Assembly (NCBI GenBank): GCA_037893225.1
Contig: JAZGUH010000227.1
Span: 62,001 to 126,000 of the forward strand
Direction of reading: 5' to 3'
DNA: 64,000 bases
DNA from: Hippasteria phrygiana
Taxonomy: Eukaryota > Echinodermata > Asteroidea > Valvatida > Goniasteridae
The translations under genes and the position numbers were made by a program. Positions 34,201 to 45,626 of the stretch are shown piece after piece (the first letter of the stretch is position 1; the number at the start of each line of letters is the position of its first letter). The notes below the pieces were generated by a model. That model made no database searches. It saw nothing but the letters and a program-made list of their open reading frames with translations, and had not been told where the DNA came from.

Positions 34201-37145
34201 AGATAGGAAATACACCATTTTTTGTAGACTATAAATAGATCGCCTGTCTCATGTTATGTGGTGATTTCACTGCAAAGTTAAGGGCAGAGTGCCGGCGCTG
34301 CCCGCCATGTTTGGGGTTCATGGCTTAATACGTCCCCCGCAGTACCAAGCATCCCGCTGTGTAGTGTCTTCCAAAATACTGTGTTATTAATAATATTAAT
34401 AATATTGTCAAAACCAGGCAGGAACGGAGGACCTTCTACAGCTTTTTTTCTTTTACAGTATTCACTCATACGTAATAAGCAATTAAATTGTTATTAATAA
34501 ATACTTTTACAATATATAGGCCTATGACAACACAATGACAACGCAAAAAAGTATGCCTCAACGCTTTACGTTGGCGTTTCGTTGTTAATTTTTTTTTCTC
34601 GAAAAACCCTCCAGATTGTGCCACTCGCCATCCCGACAAGCATGCAAGGTTTGCAAGTTCTGAATGCAGTATTAAGCCTTCCGTGTTCATGTTTATTCAT
34701 AAGACGTATTTTCCTGGCAATAATAGCGCTCGGTCGGTTGGGCAAGCTCAAACCTGGAGTCAATAAACTCTCCATTGTAAACATTCTAAACACTCTGTCT
34801 GGCCAGGCAGCAGACTTGCCAATCTCAACCACACGATTATAATACAGGAGTTTTCACGGATTCCACAACACCGTGAAAAACCTAACGGTACACAATCTGG
34901 CACTGGCATGGCTAGTGGCTGAAGTCACCGGATTTTCACGGACGGCTAAACAAAGGACTTTTCTAAGGGTGTTTTCACGGACTCCTAATCTCCCTGAACA
35001 TGTTGAAAAAAACCGTGACAATTTTGGTTCACGGTAAATCAAGGGAAAAGTGGCTCTTTAACGAATATTTAAGGGATAAAGATGTTCATGCTGCTGCCGA
35101 TGGCAATCGCGGCCGCGTGGTATACTGCACGTCATTTACGACCAATCTCAACCAAGTAAAGAAATATTGGAAGTTTTGTTGCATAACGAAATTCTGTCTG
35201 GTTCTGCTATCGTTGTATTGCGTTGCCCACGTAGTTTAGAATTACCATCATTGAGTCGGGTGGCAAGACAATTCTCACTCCTACAAATTCTGTGGACAAC
35301 GACGACGGGGTTGGGGAACCTCTTCTGCTTTGAATGGCTTAATTTTCGGTAAAATGTTTACATGTATATGCAATACGTGCTGTGTGGTACGTTTTCTTAT
35401 GTGCATGTCCATGTTTGTAACGATGTATATAATTTACGCGTCGTTCGCGAATGAATCTTCGCAAATTTGTGTACGCGAATATATCGACTAATTTTCGCAA
35501 CTATTTGGAGACCCTTTAGCTCCACTGCAACTCTAGCTCCGGAGGTAAACATTGTATGATCAGGAGCACATTTTAGATTTTATCACTAGCTCTACAGAAC
35601 CCCCGTTGAGTTCATTAATTGGAAAAGAGCTACCTCAAAGTTCTGAACATACTCGACTCATTGGGAGTCAAATCAATTCTGAATGGAATTGCGATTCCTG
35701 CTCGGAATCAGAGTCAACTCGAAAAAGTTTGTCTCGCCCAAGCCCAAATTTCTCCTTAAAATCCGTTTTCAAAAATCATCAACACATGCGCAGCATACGG
35801 CCAGCAGACTGGAATCGAATGGAAAAAAAAATTTGTAACTGGTACCCATCTGCCCCTTAACTTCCCCAGAGATATCGTAATTAATGAGTTTGGTTACCAG
35901 TGAATCAAATCACGTGTGACTACATCGTTTCACGTGGTCTCCAAGCTTTTGGTAAGGCCATTTTTTTATATAACTTTGATGACGGATCAGCCGTCTTCAA
36001 AAAATCGGATTTTGAAAAAATAATCAGTATCAAAGATTCCCAAACCGCCCTCAATTCGTTAAAACACGTGGTTTCCGGCTTTAACCCGGCCTCGCCGGTA
36101 TACTCCACGGGTAGATTCACAGTGCATTCACCCGGCCGAGATTGTATTCCCCCAAACAACATCAGAATAGGGTTAACGCTATGAGATTTCGGACTTATAA
36201 TTCCCTTTAAAAAAAATCCTCCGGAGCCACGAATAAAAAAAGAAAAATGAATTTCGAACGGAATGAAATTTCGGACTTTATTTTTCTTTTAAAAAAATCT
36301 CCCAAAGTTGGAAATTGGAAAGAAAAAGAAAATTTATAACTATAGAGGTCTCGAACCCACAACCTTCTACTTCGTAGGCTAACACCGTATCCACTAGACC
36401 ATCGGATTACTCGGCAAACATAGAGAATTCATTGCATTAGACACAGTAATATAACATGCGCAGAGGACGCTCAACAATGCATCATGGAGGAAGGAACACC
36501 AACCCTTCCTCCATGAATGCATCAATATTCAAATGTCGTTTGGGGAAATTAATTCGCTACCCGGCTGGCATGCTGCATGCTGCCGATGGCAATCGCGGCC
36601 GCGTGGTATACTGCACGTCATTTTCGACCAATCTCAACCATAACTTGCTCTATGTCTCAACCAAGTAAAGAAATATTGGAAGTTTTGTTGCATAACGAAA
36701 TTCTGTCTGGTTCTGCTATCGTTGTATTGCGTTGCCCACGTAGTGTAGAATTACCGTCATTGAGTCGGTGGCAAGACAATTCTCACTCCTACAAATTCTG
36801 TGGACAACGACGACGGGGTTGGGGAAACTCTTCTGCTTTGAATGGCTCAATTTTCGGTAAAATGTTGACATGTATATGCAATACGTGCTGTGTGGTACAT
36901 CGTGTCTTATGTGCATGTCCATGTTTGTAACGATGTATATAATTTACGCGTCGTTCGCGAATGAATCTTCGCAAATTTGCGCACGCGAAAATCGACTGAT
37001 TTTCGCGTGCAACAGTGGCCGAACTTTCGCGAATTCGCAGTTGATTTTCGCGAATGAAAAAGGCTCCCTAGACAGGGCATGTTTTGAAAAAGATTTTTCG
37101 CGTTAAAACGATCGCGTAAAGGGAACGTATTTCTGAGCGGTACTG
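31230..37145 (-). repeat. Right arm of the foldback element
   Basis: Reverse complement of 22273-28246 with small differences. It includes a tRNA-like block at 36337-36408 absent from the left arm, and a hairpin with GGAGGAAGG arms near 36485-36520. Lengths of homopolymers and internal microsatellites differ between arms. Point differences show that the arms have diverged and are not a simple assembly fold of one sequence. Confidence 0.85.
36337..36408 (-). pseudogene. Decayed tRNA-Arg(ACG)-like sequence
   Basis: On the minus strand an A-box-like TGGTCTAGTGGATA, an anticodon loop CTACGAA (anticodon ACG) on a stem with four of five pairs, and a B-box-like GGTTCGAGACC occur at normal tRNA spacing. 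The T stem and acceptor stem do not pair properly, so it is not a functional tRNA. It may be a tRNA pseudogene or a SINE head. Confidence 0.45.
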
Positions 37146-37147
37146 TA

Positions 37148-37891
37148 CATGTACACATATCTACATGTAGACAGCTGTACTTCCGATTGCATCCAATTGT
37201 GGTATGCTGATACAATGTAGATGAAGATTGATGTGACGTCATCACGATGACGTCATCGTACGATCTTATAGCATTTTAAAAATTTTCGAACCTTTAATCT
37301 ATATTTCTTAAACGGAACATGCTAATTTCGAAAGTCTGTTTATGAAACGTTTGTTAGGTCATTTGAAACACATAAGGGGTAGGTCCGATCATCATAAAAA
37401 TTGGTGGGTAGGTACATGTAAATAGTGCCACTAATAACATGTAAAATCCGAAGTAACGTCATATAACGTCATTGGCTGATTTTTCTATGAATTTTTAAAT
37501 GTTTCAAATTTCATTGTACTTAATTTTACACCGTCATTAATCAAATTGACTCCAATCTTGACATAGGCCAAGACCATGTTGCAAATGTTTGCTTTGACAA
37601 GTGACGTCGTGATGACGTCATCACAGGTCACGTGACATCATCTTAAAGGTGCATTTTTGAAGGGCCCATATCTAGAGAGCCGCAGGTCCGATTACGTTCA
37701 AAACAGTATGTTGGAAGGCCAGCATGTTATGGTTGAAACTGAGATGGCGTCATGATACTATTTTTATATGGTTGTTTGTGTTTTTGAAATTTTAAGCCAT
37801 ATTTCGTCAACAGAAGATGCTAATTTTGAAATTCTACTGGTAATAGATTTGTTAGGTCATACAAATGTAGGTACTTGTGAAAATGTGACAT
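37148..37891 (+). repeat. TGACGTCA-rich repeat units B and start of C
   Basis: Continues the array interrupted by the foldback element. Unit B runs from about 37150 to 37690 and has TGACGTCATCACGATGACGT near 37212 and a second cluster near 37603. Unit C begins near 37690 with CAGGTCCGATTACG. It is interrupted at 37892 by a LINE and resumes at 39800. Confidence 0.75.
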
Positions 37892-38791
37892 CAAGGAAGT
37901 GTCTTAGGCCCCCTACTGTTTAATTTATTCATCAGTGACATATCCCACACTCTTGACACCAAATCCCTACTCTTTGCTGATGATACTCTCATCTACCACC
38001 CCATCAATTCCCCTGAAGATGAAGTCCTCCTGCAAACAGACCTAGATGCCCTTACTCAATGGACTGAGTCAAATGGAATGAAACTTAATACAAGCAAATC
38101 AAAAATTATGCATATGACTAGATCTACGAAACCACTAGCCCTTCCGCAGTATCACATCCTTGGATCTCCCTTAACAGTTGCAACTACCTACAAGTACCTT
38201 GGTGTCACAATAAACAATACTCTAACATGGAACGACCATGTCAATAGTGTGGTTGCTAAGGCAAATAAGACTCTTGGTTTCATCTGGCATGTAGCAGGAG
38301 GAACTTCTACAAATGCACTGATGTCTCTCTACCGGTCACTCGTCATACCAGTTCTTGAGTATGGGCTGCCTGCCTGGTCCCCATATACAGCAACTTCATC
38401 AGATAAATTAGAACGCGTCCAAAGAAGAGCTACAAGAATGTTCCTTAAACAACAAAGAGGGGCAGTATCGTATGAGGACAGACTAGCACAACTGAACTGG
38501 CAAACTCTCAAATCTAGACGTCAAAGAATAACTGTCCAATTTACCACTAAATGTCTATTTCGACTTGTTGACTGTTACACTGTCAACTCACATACTTCTG
38601 TTAATACCCGCCACATGGACACACTCACTTTCAATCATCTGTACGCGAGGACGCAAAGCCTTAAGAACACATCTATTCATTCATTCCCTCGTATTTGGAG
38701 TAGTCTGCCTACAAATGTTAAGAACGCCCTAATTCTAGATTCATTTAAATGTTTCAACAAGTACTTGTGTAACCATTTCATTGATATTTAG
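37892..38791 (+). pseudogene. LINE reverse transcriptase, C-terminal ~300 residues
   Basis: One uninterrupted frame from 37892 to the stop at 38789-38791. Palm motif 5 is LLFADDTLIYH, with catalytic FADD at about 37973-37984. Upstream QGSVLGPLLFNLFISDI is motif 4. Downstream are the primer-grip and thumb stretches MKLNTSKSKIMHMTRS and YKYLGVTINNTLTWNDHV, then the C-terminal SLVIPVLEYGLPAWSP and RIWSSLPTNVKNALILDSFK. It copies LINE RNA at the nicked target. The open frame implies fairly recent insertion, but endonuclease and RT fingers are missing, so it is dead on arrival. Confidence 0.9.
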
Positions 38792-39799
38792 ATGTACATG
38801 TACTTAAGCTTATTTTGCATGTGTTTACACCTGTTTTGCTGATTTGTTGTTTTTGTTAACCTGCTTGCTGGAGGTTTACTTGATTGCTTCATCTCACTTG
38901 ATTGTCTGTAATAGTGTCATTTATTGGTTGTTTGTTCAATTCCTTTATTGTTTGTTAGTACCCGTTTTCACTATTTGCCTGTCTAATTTACTGTGCCATT
39001 GGTTGTTTACCAGTTTTTAGTGTCCCTGTCTGTTGTGTGACTGCTTGAATGGGTGTGTTTTTGCTCCTTCAATCTGTTTGTTTTATATGGTTTGGCTCAG
39101 TGTTGCATGCATATTCATGTTTGTGTAGCTCACACATTATTGTTGCCTTTTGGGGATTTTTGTCCTATATTTTTTACTTATATTTACCATCCCCCAACTA
39201 AAATCTTCGTTCTTTACAGTGTTGTCTGTTTAATGTGTAAACTGAGTTCTTGTCCATCTGAATATTAATTGGTCTGTTTGACTTGATCAAGGTAATGTTT
39301 ATTCTTCTTATATTATATATATATATATATATATATATTTATTAGTCTCTTAATTTTTACAGATTTTTTGTTTTTATTTATTGAGTGTTTCATCTTAAGA
39401 TTGGATTGATAGGCTCTCGAGTCACAGTGATTAGGTTCGCTTTTATTAATCCTGGCCATCTTAGAATGAATTGTTTGTTTTGTCATGTTTCTTTCTTGCC
39501 TTTACGATTAATGTTGCCTTTAATTATTAGCCTGTGTTCAATTGCTGCTTTATTAGTTGTTACTTGGACTTTCAATGTTTGCTCTCTACACCCATACCCA
39601 TTCTCTTCTCTCCCATCCCCAGCCACTTACTCCTGCTTTTTAATTCAATCCATTTATTAATTTCAGTCTGTTCATTTATAAACTAGACATCCTGTTACCT
39701 ATCCTATTATATGTTGATTTATTTGATTACTCTCATGTATGTCTGTATGATTGTTGCGTATTTTGGCCGAATAAATAATAATAATAATAATAATAATAA
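37892..39799 (+). mobile_element. 5'-truncated LINE (CR1/L2-like) with RT palm and 3' tail
   Basis: The element begins mid-RT at QGSVLGPLLFNLF and ends in an AATAAATAATAATAAT-type tail (about 39768-39799). The coding part ends at 38791. A 3' region of about 1 kb without genes includes an (AT)n run at 39314-39338. It interrupts the TGACGTCA-type repeat, whose unit resumes directly after the tail (ACATGTAAGGGTAGG). The 5' truncation at the insertion site is the usual result of target-primed reverse transcription. Confidence 0.85.
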
Positions 39800-39990
39800 C
39801 ATGTAAGGGTAGGTTCGATTGCCATGAAAACTGGTTGGTAGGGAGATATTGTACCTAGTTTTTTTGTTTTTGTTTTTTTGGGGAATAAACAACGTGTTTT
39901 GTGCCATACTTTGTAGACAACACGAACATATAAATTGTAACTGGCACTTTCGTCTGTAAACAACCTCAGATTTTATTGTATTTCTTACCA
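39800..39990 (+). repeat. TGACGTCA-repeat unit C, continuation after the LINE
   Basis: Resumes with TGTAAGGGTAGGTTCGATTG and ends with GTCTGTAAACAACCTCAGAT, matching the ends of unit A (21975-22160). Its right end lies immediately before the exon at 40003. Confidence 0.7.
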
Positions 39991-40002
39991 TTCCTCAAAC
40001 AG

Positions 40003-40179
40003 CGGACTTTTGCACCTGCTGCACTATGACACCAAATACCGTGTGTTCAAAGTATGTCAACAACTATTCCTCTCTACACTGGAAATGGCTGACCTTAAAG
40101 ACCTACAACACCATCTACCCTTGCAAGTGACAGCCATCTACCAAGTAGCTACAAAGCATATCACCAACGTTTCGCTCAA
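40003..40179 (+). CDS. Candidate internal exon of an unidentified host gene (59 codons)
   Basis: The acceptor TTACCATTCCTCAAACAG (ending 40002) and the strong donor CTCAA|GTAAGTTTGG (40180) bound 177 nt. The only frame open throughout reads C|GGA CTT …, giving GLLHLLHYDTKYRVFKVC … LFLSTLEMADLKDLQHHLPL … IYQVATKHITNVSL. This is a leucine-rich, probably helical segment, as in large alpha-solenoid proteins. The leading C completes the GA left by the 11355-11410 exon. It ends two bases into the next codon. Composition and splice signals mark it as host sequence. The family is not recognised. Confidence 0.65.
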
Positions 40180-40239
40180 GTAAGTTTGGTTTATTGTCCA
40201 AAATAACCTAATTGCTATCGAATGTTACTGACCTTCAAT

Positions 40240-40510
40240 GGCAACTGGGTCATTCCACCAGGTTGGGTCACGATGTGTGACATTTATCAATATCTTTAAA
40301 AGTACTATTCAATTGATTCAGTTATTTCATGTAAACATCAGTCTTTGGGTGGGCAATATTTTAGAAAGTTTTTAAATCATGTAAATTATAGTTTACCAAA
40401 AATATGATAACAAATGTATCAGTTTGACGTAACCAGTTTGACATAACATTGAACACGTCCATATTTCCTTTTTAAATATAAATATGGAAAATTCAGCATG
40501 TGTACTAATT
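40240..40510 (-). repeat. Dispersed repeat with GGGTCATTCCACCAGGTT (copy 2, inverted)
   Basis: Reverse complement of the repeat at 18837-19110, with the same order of landmarks (CACCAGGTTGGGTCA, GATATTTTTAAAG-like, AACATCAGTCTTTGGG, ATGTAAATTAT). Confidence 0.8.
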
Positions 40511-42519
40511 AGTGCTTACGTAGTTGATTTTGTCCGTAGTTGATTTTGTTTCCCTTTATATCGCCGATATGGCGATAAAATCGTTAATAAATTTCAGCAT
40601 GATTAAAATGTCGCAAAAGTTAGTTCATACATGTACATGTAACTACATACATACATGTAACATACATGTAACTACGTAACTACACCAGTCAGAGCTGGGC
40701 TGGCTAATGTGCCTGTAAATGAAATTACTTAACAATAGGCCCCTTTCTTATTACAATGAGTGCTGTCCGCGGGTTCAGCAGAGTCAGCAGAATACGCTGA
40801 TTGTATACTTAAGGTATTTATATTGCTCGCGCACACGGTAGTTGCACCTGGTGATCACTTTGTGTACAAAATGAACGCCCGACGTTAACAGCGTCGCCCA
40901 ATGATTTTTAGTTTTAAAAAGTCAGATTTTTCATTCCTCATTTAAAAGTTAAAATTTGAAAATATTCCTCGTAATTTGGAAACTGATAGTTGAATCATGT
41001 AATAAACTTACATATTTTCCCATTTTGATTGTGATTGACGTTGAAATTGCACTGTTTTTTGCTGTTTGAAAAGTCTCATTTTATCTCCGAGTAGTCCGAC
41101 AAACGTGGCGCGCACATGTTACATTCCCGGCCGGGCCGTACTCGGCCCCTGCCCCATGCGCGTGCGGAGGCATGACACGGCAGTCCTGCGTTCAAGATCG
41201 ATGGCAAGAATCTTCTCCCCTGGTGACTTTGTTTAACTCGGTCTCGACGGTAGTATCGCATTGCAGACGTCAAGAAACCATACATAACTCGGAAGCTGAT
41301 AAAAAAGTGCATTGAACCATCCTCGTTCCATGATTATCGGTCCATGCGTTGCAAAGTTACGACTTTTTTTCTTTTTTTCAATACTTTTTCTTTACAAAAT
41401 ATATTTATAATAATAATGGAACCTTTACAATTTTAATTAGTAATATCAAGGCTTGAATTCCTTTTTTTTTAACTGTCAAAATATAAATATATTTTAAAGT
41501 TATAGACACATTTGTGTCGTTATGGATTTTCATCATGGCGCCTTTTCATGCCTGACGCGTGTGTCAACAGATCGATATAGTCAAGCGTGATTGTTCACCA
41601 GCTGATCGTTAATGTAGACATAAAAATACTACTGTTCATGAGAAAATGGTCTCACAAGTTAATGAATCAGGTTAAAAGGTGATGTATTTAGATTTTTTAG
41701 GGTCTTTTTGCTGAAATAAACTGCCGTTTTTGGGGGCTCGGCACAATTTTGTGTGCCTAATGTCGACTAGCTGCCATGACTGCCGGACTGGCTCGTTGAC
41801 GTTCGAAAAAAAAAATCGAGTTCATGCGGTTGTCCCAGTTACGAAATACAGCCAAATCCCTTTCAAATCAAGATCATACCTGATGTATTTTGTTTATTGT
41901 TGATGAAATTACTCATAATTTTCCTGTTCAATTTAACAAGAGCTTCTACCCCATTGTGGGATTTTAATTTTCTACCCTGTAGTAAAAAATGGATCATACC
42001 CACTCCCACACCCATATAGCTTTATGGACTATTCTATTTGTATTACATGGGGGCGTTTTGTTTGAGTGTTTTTAGTTTAGACTTAGTCATTTGTCAACCT
42101 TGCCGTTGGTCATTTTTGGTGTAAAATTACATTTTTGACATCAATTTTTTTGCACATTATGATTTTTAACAACTCAAAACCAACTGGAACCAATAGTATT
42201 TCTGGAAAACAATGGGACAAAACAAGTTAAAGGTTACTAAAGCGTTTATTTACACTTTGACAGATATTTAAATATGCCTTATTATTCAGTTTCAAAAAAA
42301 TTGAACATTTTCGTACACATTTCCTATACAAAATAATGTCATTTTGAGCAACATATATTTGGCCATACCTTTGGATTGCACTGGTCAATTGGGGCCATTT
42401 TACCATCATTTGTTTTCTATTTTGTTGGGCTTTACAATGAAAACAAACCCTCAAACAAATAAAACCTTTACAAAAAAAGTTTACTAGCCCTATTTATAAC
42501 GTTTTAATTTATTTTTGCA
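40511..42519. other. Non-coding stretch, nothing assigned
   Basis: Mostly AT-rich. It has ACATGTAC-like runs at 40622-40680, ATCGCCGATATGGCGATAAA at 40560 (words shared with repeat X) and a GC-richer patch at 41080-41280. The minus-strand frame at 41076-41312 shows no family resemblance. Confidence 0.4.
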
Positions 42520-44130
42520 TCTTATGGCAGATTTACTGACAGCTTGTCCATTATTAAAAACTTAGTTTTTAAACCAAAAAAAAAGTTTGCTGAAACTTTT
42601 AACCACAAGATTTTTTCAGATGAGAAAATAAAAGTAGGCCACTGTACGTTAAAGAATAATCGGTATGTTCGATGTGACCAGAAAATTTCCCTTGTTCCCC
42701 TTTTAAGACAGACGATTTTTAATATTTTTAGTGAATCCTTCAGGATGACTTTGAAATACTGGTAGTCGAGCACCACCTGGCTGGATTTGTGCAATATTTC
42801 TCCATCACCCAATGTCAGTGAATGTCCGCTGAAATGTACCGGCAGTACTCTCCAGATACCCACGTGTGGTTGGCATGGAATATTTTGTTTTACCTTAGTC
42901 GTCGGAACGACTAAGGTACTGCATTTGACCTGTTTCTTCTTCTTCTTTCCAGTGATCCTTTAAAATGCTTTTTCTCCCAAACGCTTGGTCCGATTTCAAC
43001 CAAACTTGGTCATATTGACAAATGACCCAAGCTTCATATGGGGTGTGGTTAGATCAGGGTTAGTTGCATCCCTGGACCGAGCCTCATATAGGGTGTACAC
43101 AGAATTTGGCCCAAGGTCACCTACATGTCATTTGGTGAAAACCAAAAAGCGGCTTCTTTTGCCACATTCTTCAGCCGATTTTACCTGTATTTGGTCAAAA
43201 GCTTCCTTGTCCAAGCCCTACATGTATATAGGGTCTTGGCAGATTTGGGTCAAATGTCACTCGGTGGTCAGTAACGGGTCATTTTCTGGCAAATGTGCAA
43301 AATACTCTTTAATCACGTTTGTTCCAACATGACTTGGTCAGTTTGTTGCCAGTTCCTAATGTGTTGTTTTGCAGATTTAGGCCAAGCAAGGGTCACTCAG
43401 TTTTCAGCAGCAGTCATTTCCATGAAAAACTCAGAAAACGTTCCTAAACAACCCCTGACCCATTTTATATGAGAAACACAATTTGGAGTTCAACCAGTAC
43501 ATTGTAGTCACTGCGACCGTCTTGTAAATAAAAAAATGCTAATTTACAAAACAACAAAAACGTAGTCACATGAAAAGTGCATGACCTTTGTCAAACACCG
43601 ATGACTAAGGTTCGTTCCCTCAGAGCACCAATCACCTCTAGTTCTATTTTCGTAGGCTTTGCAGTCCAGGGGCAGCCTACACAAAAAAAACACCTCTGGA
43701 GCTGAACCTAATGTATGCATTTTGTTACATGCTATTACACATGTATAAATAATTGTATACATCCCAAAAGTTGAGCTGTCAATCACTTTATAAGGTTTCA
43801 GGGCTCTAGGGGTGGAGGATATTGTATTTCAGACGTACTTTTCTTTCAGGGCGAATGAATACTGACGTGGTAATGAGTACTGATTTTTTTGTAAACATAC
43901 ATGTAGCTTGTCCGAACAGGTAAGCATCAATATTCCAAGGAAAGGATATAATAATCCATCATTCCGTTTAATTCAGCTACAGGGTAAAAATTATTCTCCT
44001 TGCTCGACATTAAATTGGCCAATCGATGTTCATGTTTCATGGATTTATTTAATCAGCTATGCGTCCCCTTTGTGTTATATTTGTTCTGCTTGCTCAAATT
44101 TTTCTGGTGAATTTCACGAGTGCCCGTCGT
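42520..44130 (-). repeat. Inverted copy of repeat Y with a ~750-bp insertion
   Basis: The outer parts match the reverse complement of 30180-31080 (TTACTGACAGCTTGTCC at 42532; TCCGAACAGGTAAGCATCAA near 43912; ATTTAATCAGCTATGCGTCC near 44045). Between about 42890 and 43645 is extra sequence. It opens with TTACCTTAGTCGTCGGAACG and closes with the related CCGATGACTAAGGTTCG, so it is probably a mobile element with imperfect inverted ends. Confidence 0.7.
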
Positions 44131-44723
44131 GTTAAGGTAAGGGTTTAATTATCAGTTTTCCTGACAGCCAGGAAAAAAATGTGGCACCCTCAATAGAGAA
44201 TTCTCTCATCGCAAATTGTTTTTTAGATTTAAACACCATTGGAGAGTACTTAAAAAGTTATGATGATTTTAGTTTTATTAAGATAATCCAGCACTGTTGT
44301 AGAAATCAAGTGATAAAGTCTGTCTTTCATTTCTGCACCGCTGAACACCTCACGATTAGGGGTAGCCTTAGTATCTTCTTTAAGTGTCTCTCATTGGTTT
44401 ATTTGTGTAAATATCTGTCAGATCGTCCAATCAATGAAGCGTTTCGATCACAAGCTTTAAATGGATACCAATTGCATTTAAAATTGTGATGTACACGAAT
44501 CAAAAAATAACAAATCTTATGACGAAAACTAAACACAAATTCTGGTGATTATCAGTAAGTTACTTTTTTAAACATTATACTAAAATAGAAAAAAAGGAAA
44601 ACAGTTTTATTTTATTTTACATAAACTCTGCGGATTTTTGCCTCAAAACGGCATATGAAGCACAACATAGGGCAGAGGAACCCCCACCCACTATTGTGTT
44701 GGTCATTGTGTTCCCGTAACAAT
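44131..44723. other. Short unassigned stretch and left part of a split MITE
   Basis: A 103-codon plus frame at 44181-44489 has no recognisable domain. From about 44655, GCACAACATAGGGCAGAGG and GTTGGTCATTGTGTTCC are the left half of the MITE family described at 26624, cut by the Ty3 insertion. Confidence 0.5.
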
Positions 44724-44836
44724 AGTCGTGGAATGCAATAATTGTACGGATGCAAGGATTTACATGAACATACGTTTTAATCCAACATGGCGGGCCGGCT
44801 TCACCCCACCAATAGAGACGCACTAAGGACACAACA
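44724..44836 (-). repeat. 3' LTR of the 44.7-49.8 kb Ty3 element
   Basis: A 113-bp repeat of 49668-49780 with a handful of substitutions, including loss of the terminal T. Preceded on the minus strand by the polypurine tract at 44837-44848. Confidence 0.88.
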
Positions 44837-45174
44837 TCTCCCCTCTCTAAAAAAAAAAAAAAAAGTCCTTACAAAACACGTACAACAGTACAACAGTACA
44901 ACTGTAAGCAATTGCCTTAATATTGAAAACGTTGGTTTCTTGTATGAAAACGCACCCGAAATTAAAAATCAAATTTTCTTTCCCTGCTGTTTCCTTATTT
45001 TTTTTTTTTATCTAGAACCACGTCCCTGAAGTACTTTCAACCTTGTCAGCCTCAAAACAAAATCTTTGGAGTTTTTTTTTTTTGTAGCTGGGGAGAACAA
45101 ATTATACATGAATAATTGTGGAAATCAAGGAAAAGTAATAAAATAAAGTAAGCTTGAATTAAATGTCCTTCAGT

Positions 45175-45626
45175 TCAGATTGGATTTACCAGAGTGATGA
45201 AGCAAAAATAGTCTTTCATCCAGACTGGTTGTTTTCTGTTGCGAGTAGATCGGCGTAATTGTGGTCCTGTGTCCATTGGTGGTCGGCTATCAGGCTTTGC
45301 CGTGTCAGTGGTGGTCATGAGCGAAGCAGGGCAAGCACTGAGTTTTGATGCATTCCAGACCCTACCGTCCTGCAACATGTACATTGTAGGTGTAGACCAT
45401 TAGGTCTTACGATCTGGAGTGGTTTGGAAAACTTTGGGGCCTTCGCTTTTTTTATTGGTAGCCGAACACGGACAAAGTCACCCACTATAAAGGAAGGGGT
45501 AACTGCACCTTGTCTGCAGTCAGCATTCTGGCAAGCTTTCTCTTGCTTGTATGCTGCTCGGTCGCGAACTGCAGAATCATCCACCTGTCCTAGAGTGAAG
45601 TCGCAAAGGGTAATTTCTGTGACCAT
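45175..45626 (-). pseudogene. Ty3 integrase C-terminal region and pol tail
   Basis: Contains AAYKQEKACQNADCRQGA and GDFVRVRLPIKKAKAPKFSK, the SH3-like C-terminal DNA-binding domain. After a frame change it ends with GPQLRRSTRNRKQPVWMKDY, the customary basic end of Ty3 pol. No chromodomain and no envelope-like ORF follow before the polypurine tract at 44837. Confidence 0.8.

Larger units (their letters stand above)
22273..37145. mobile_element. 14.9-kb foldback element with ~5.9-kb inverted arms
   Basis: The left arm (22273-28246) reappears as its reverse complement in the right arm (31230-37145), separated by about 3 kb. The outermost sequence is CAGTACCGCTCAGAAATACG at both tips, with TA immediately outside on each side (22271-22272, 37146-37147). 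This matches the CAGT tips and TA target of Tc1/mariner elements. The flanks are adjoining copies of one tandem repeat, so the insertion point can be inferred. By eye the arms agree at very roughly 90-95 percent, with arm-specific indels. No transposase is visible. Long-arm modular transposons are known in sea urchins (TU elements), but those arms are far shorter. Confidence 0.8.

Noticed and set aside
22273..37145. Inverted arms as a simple assembly artefact
   Set aside because: The arms differ by numerous substitutions, arm-specific insertions and homopolymer lengths, and end in matching TIR tips with TA flanks. An artefact would usually give identical arms; long reads could still settle it.
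44181..44489. 103-codon ORF with protein-like composition
   Set aside because: No family resemblance, no clear splice sites or promoter; kept only as a mention in the surrounding stretch.
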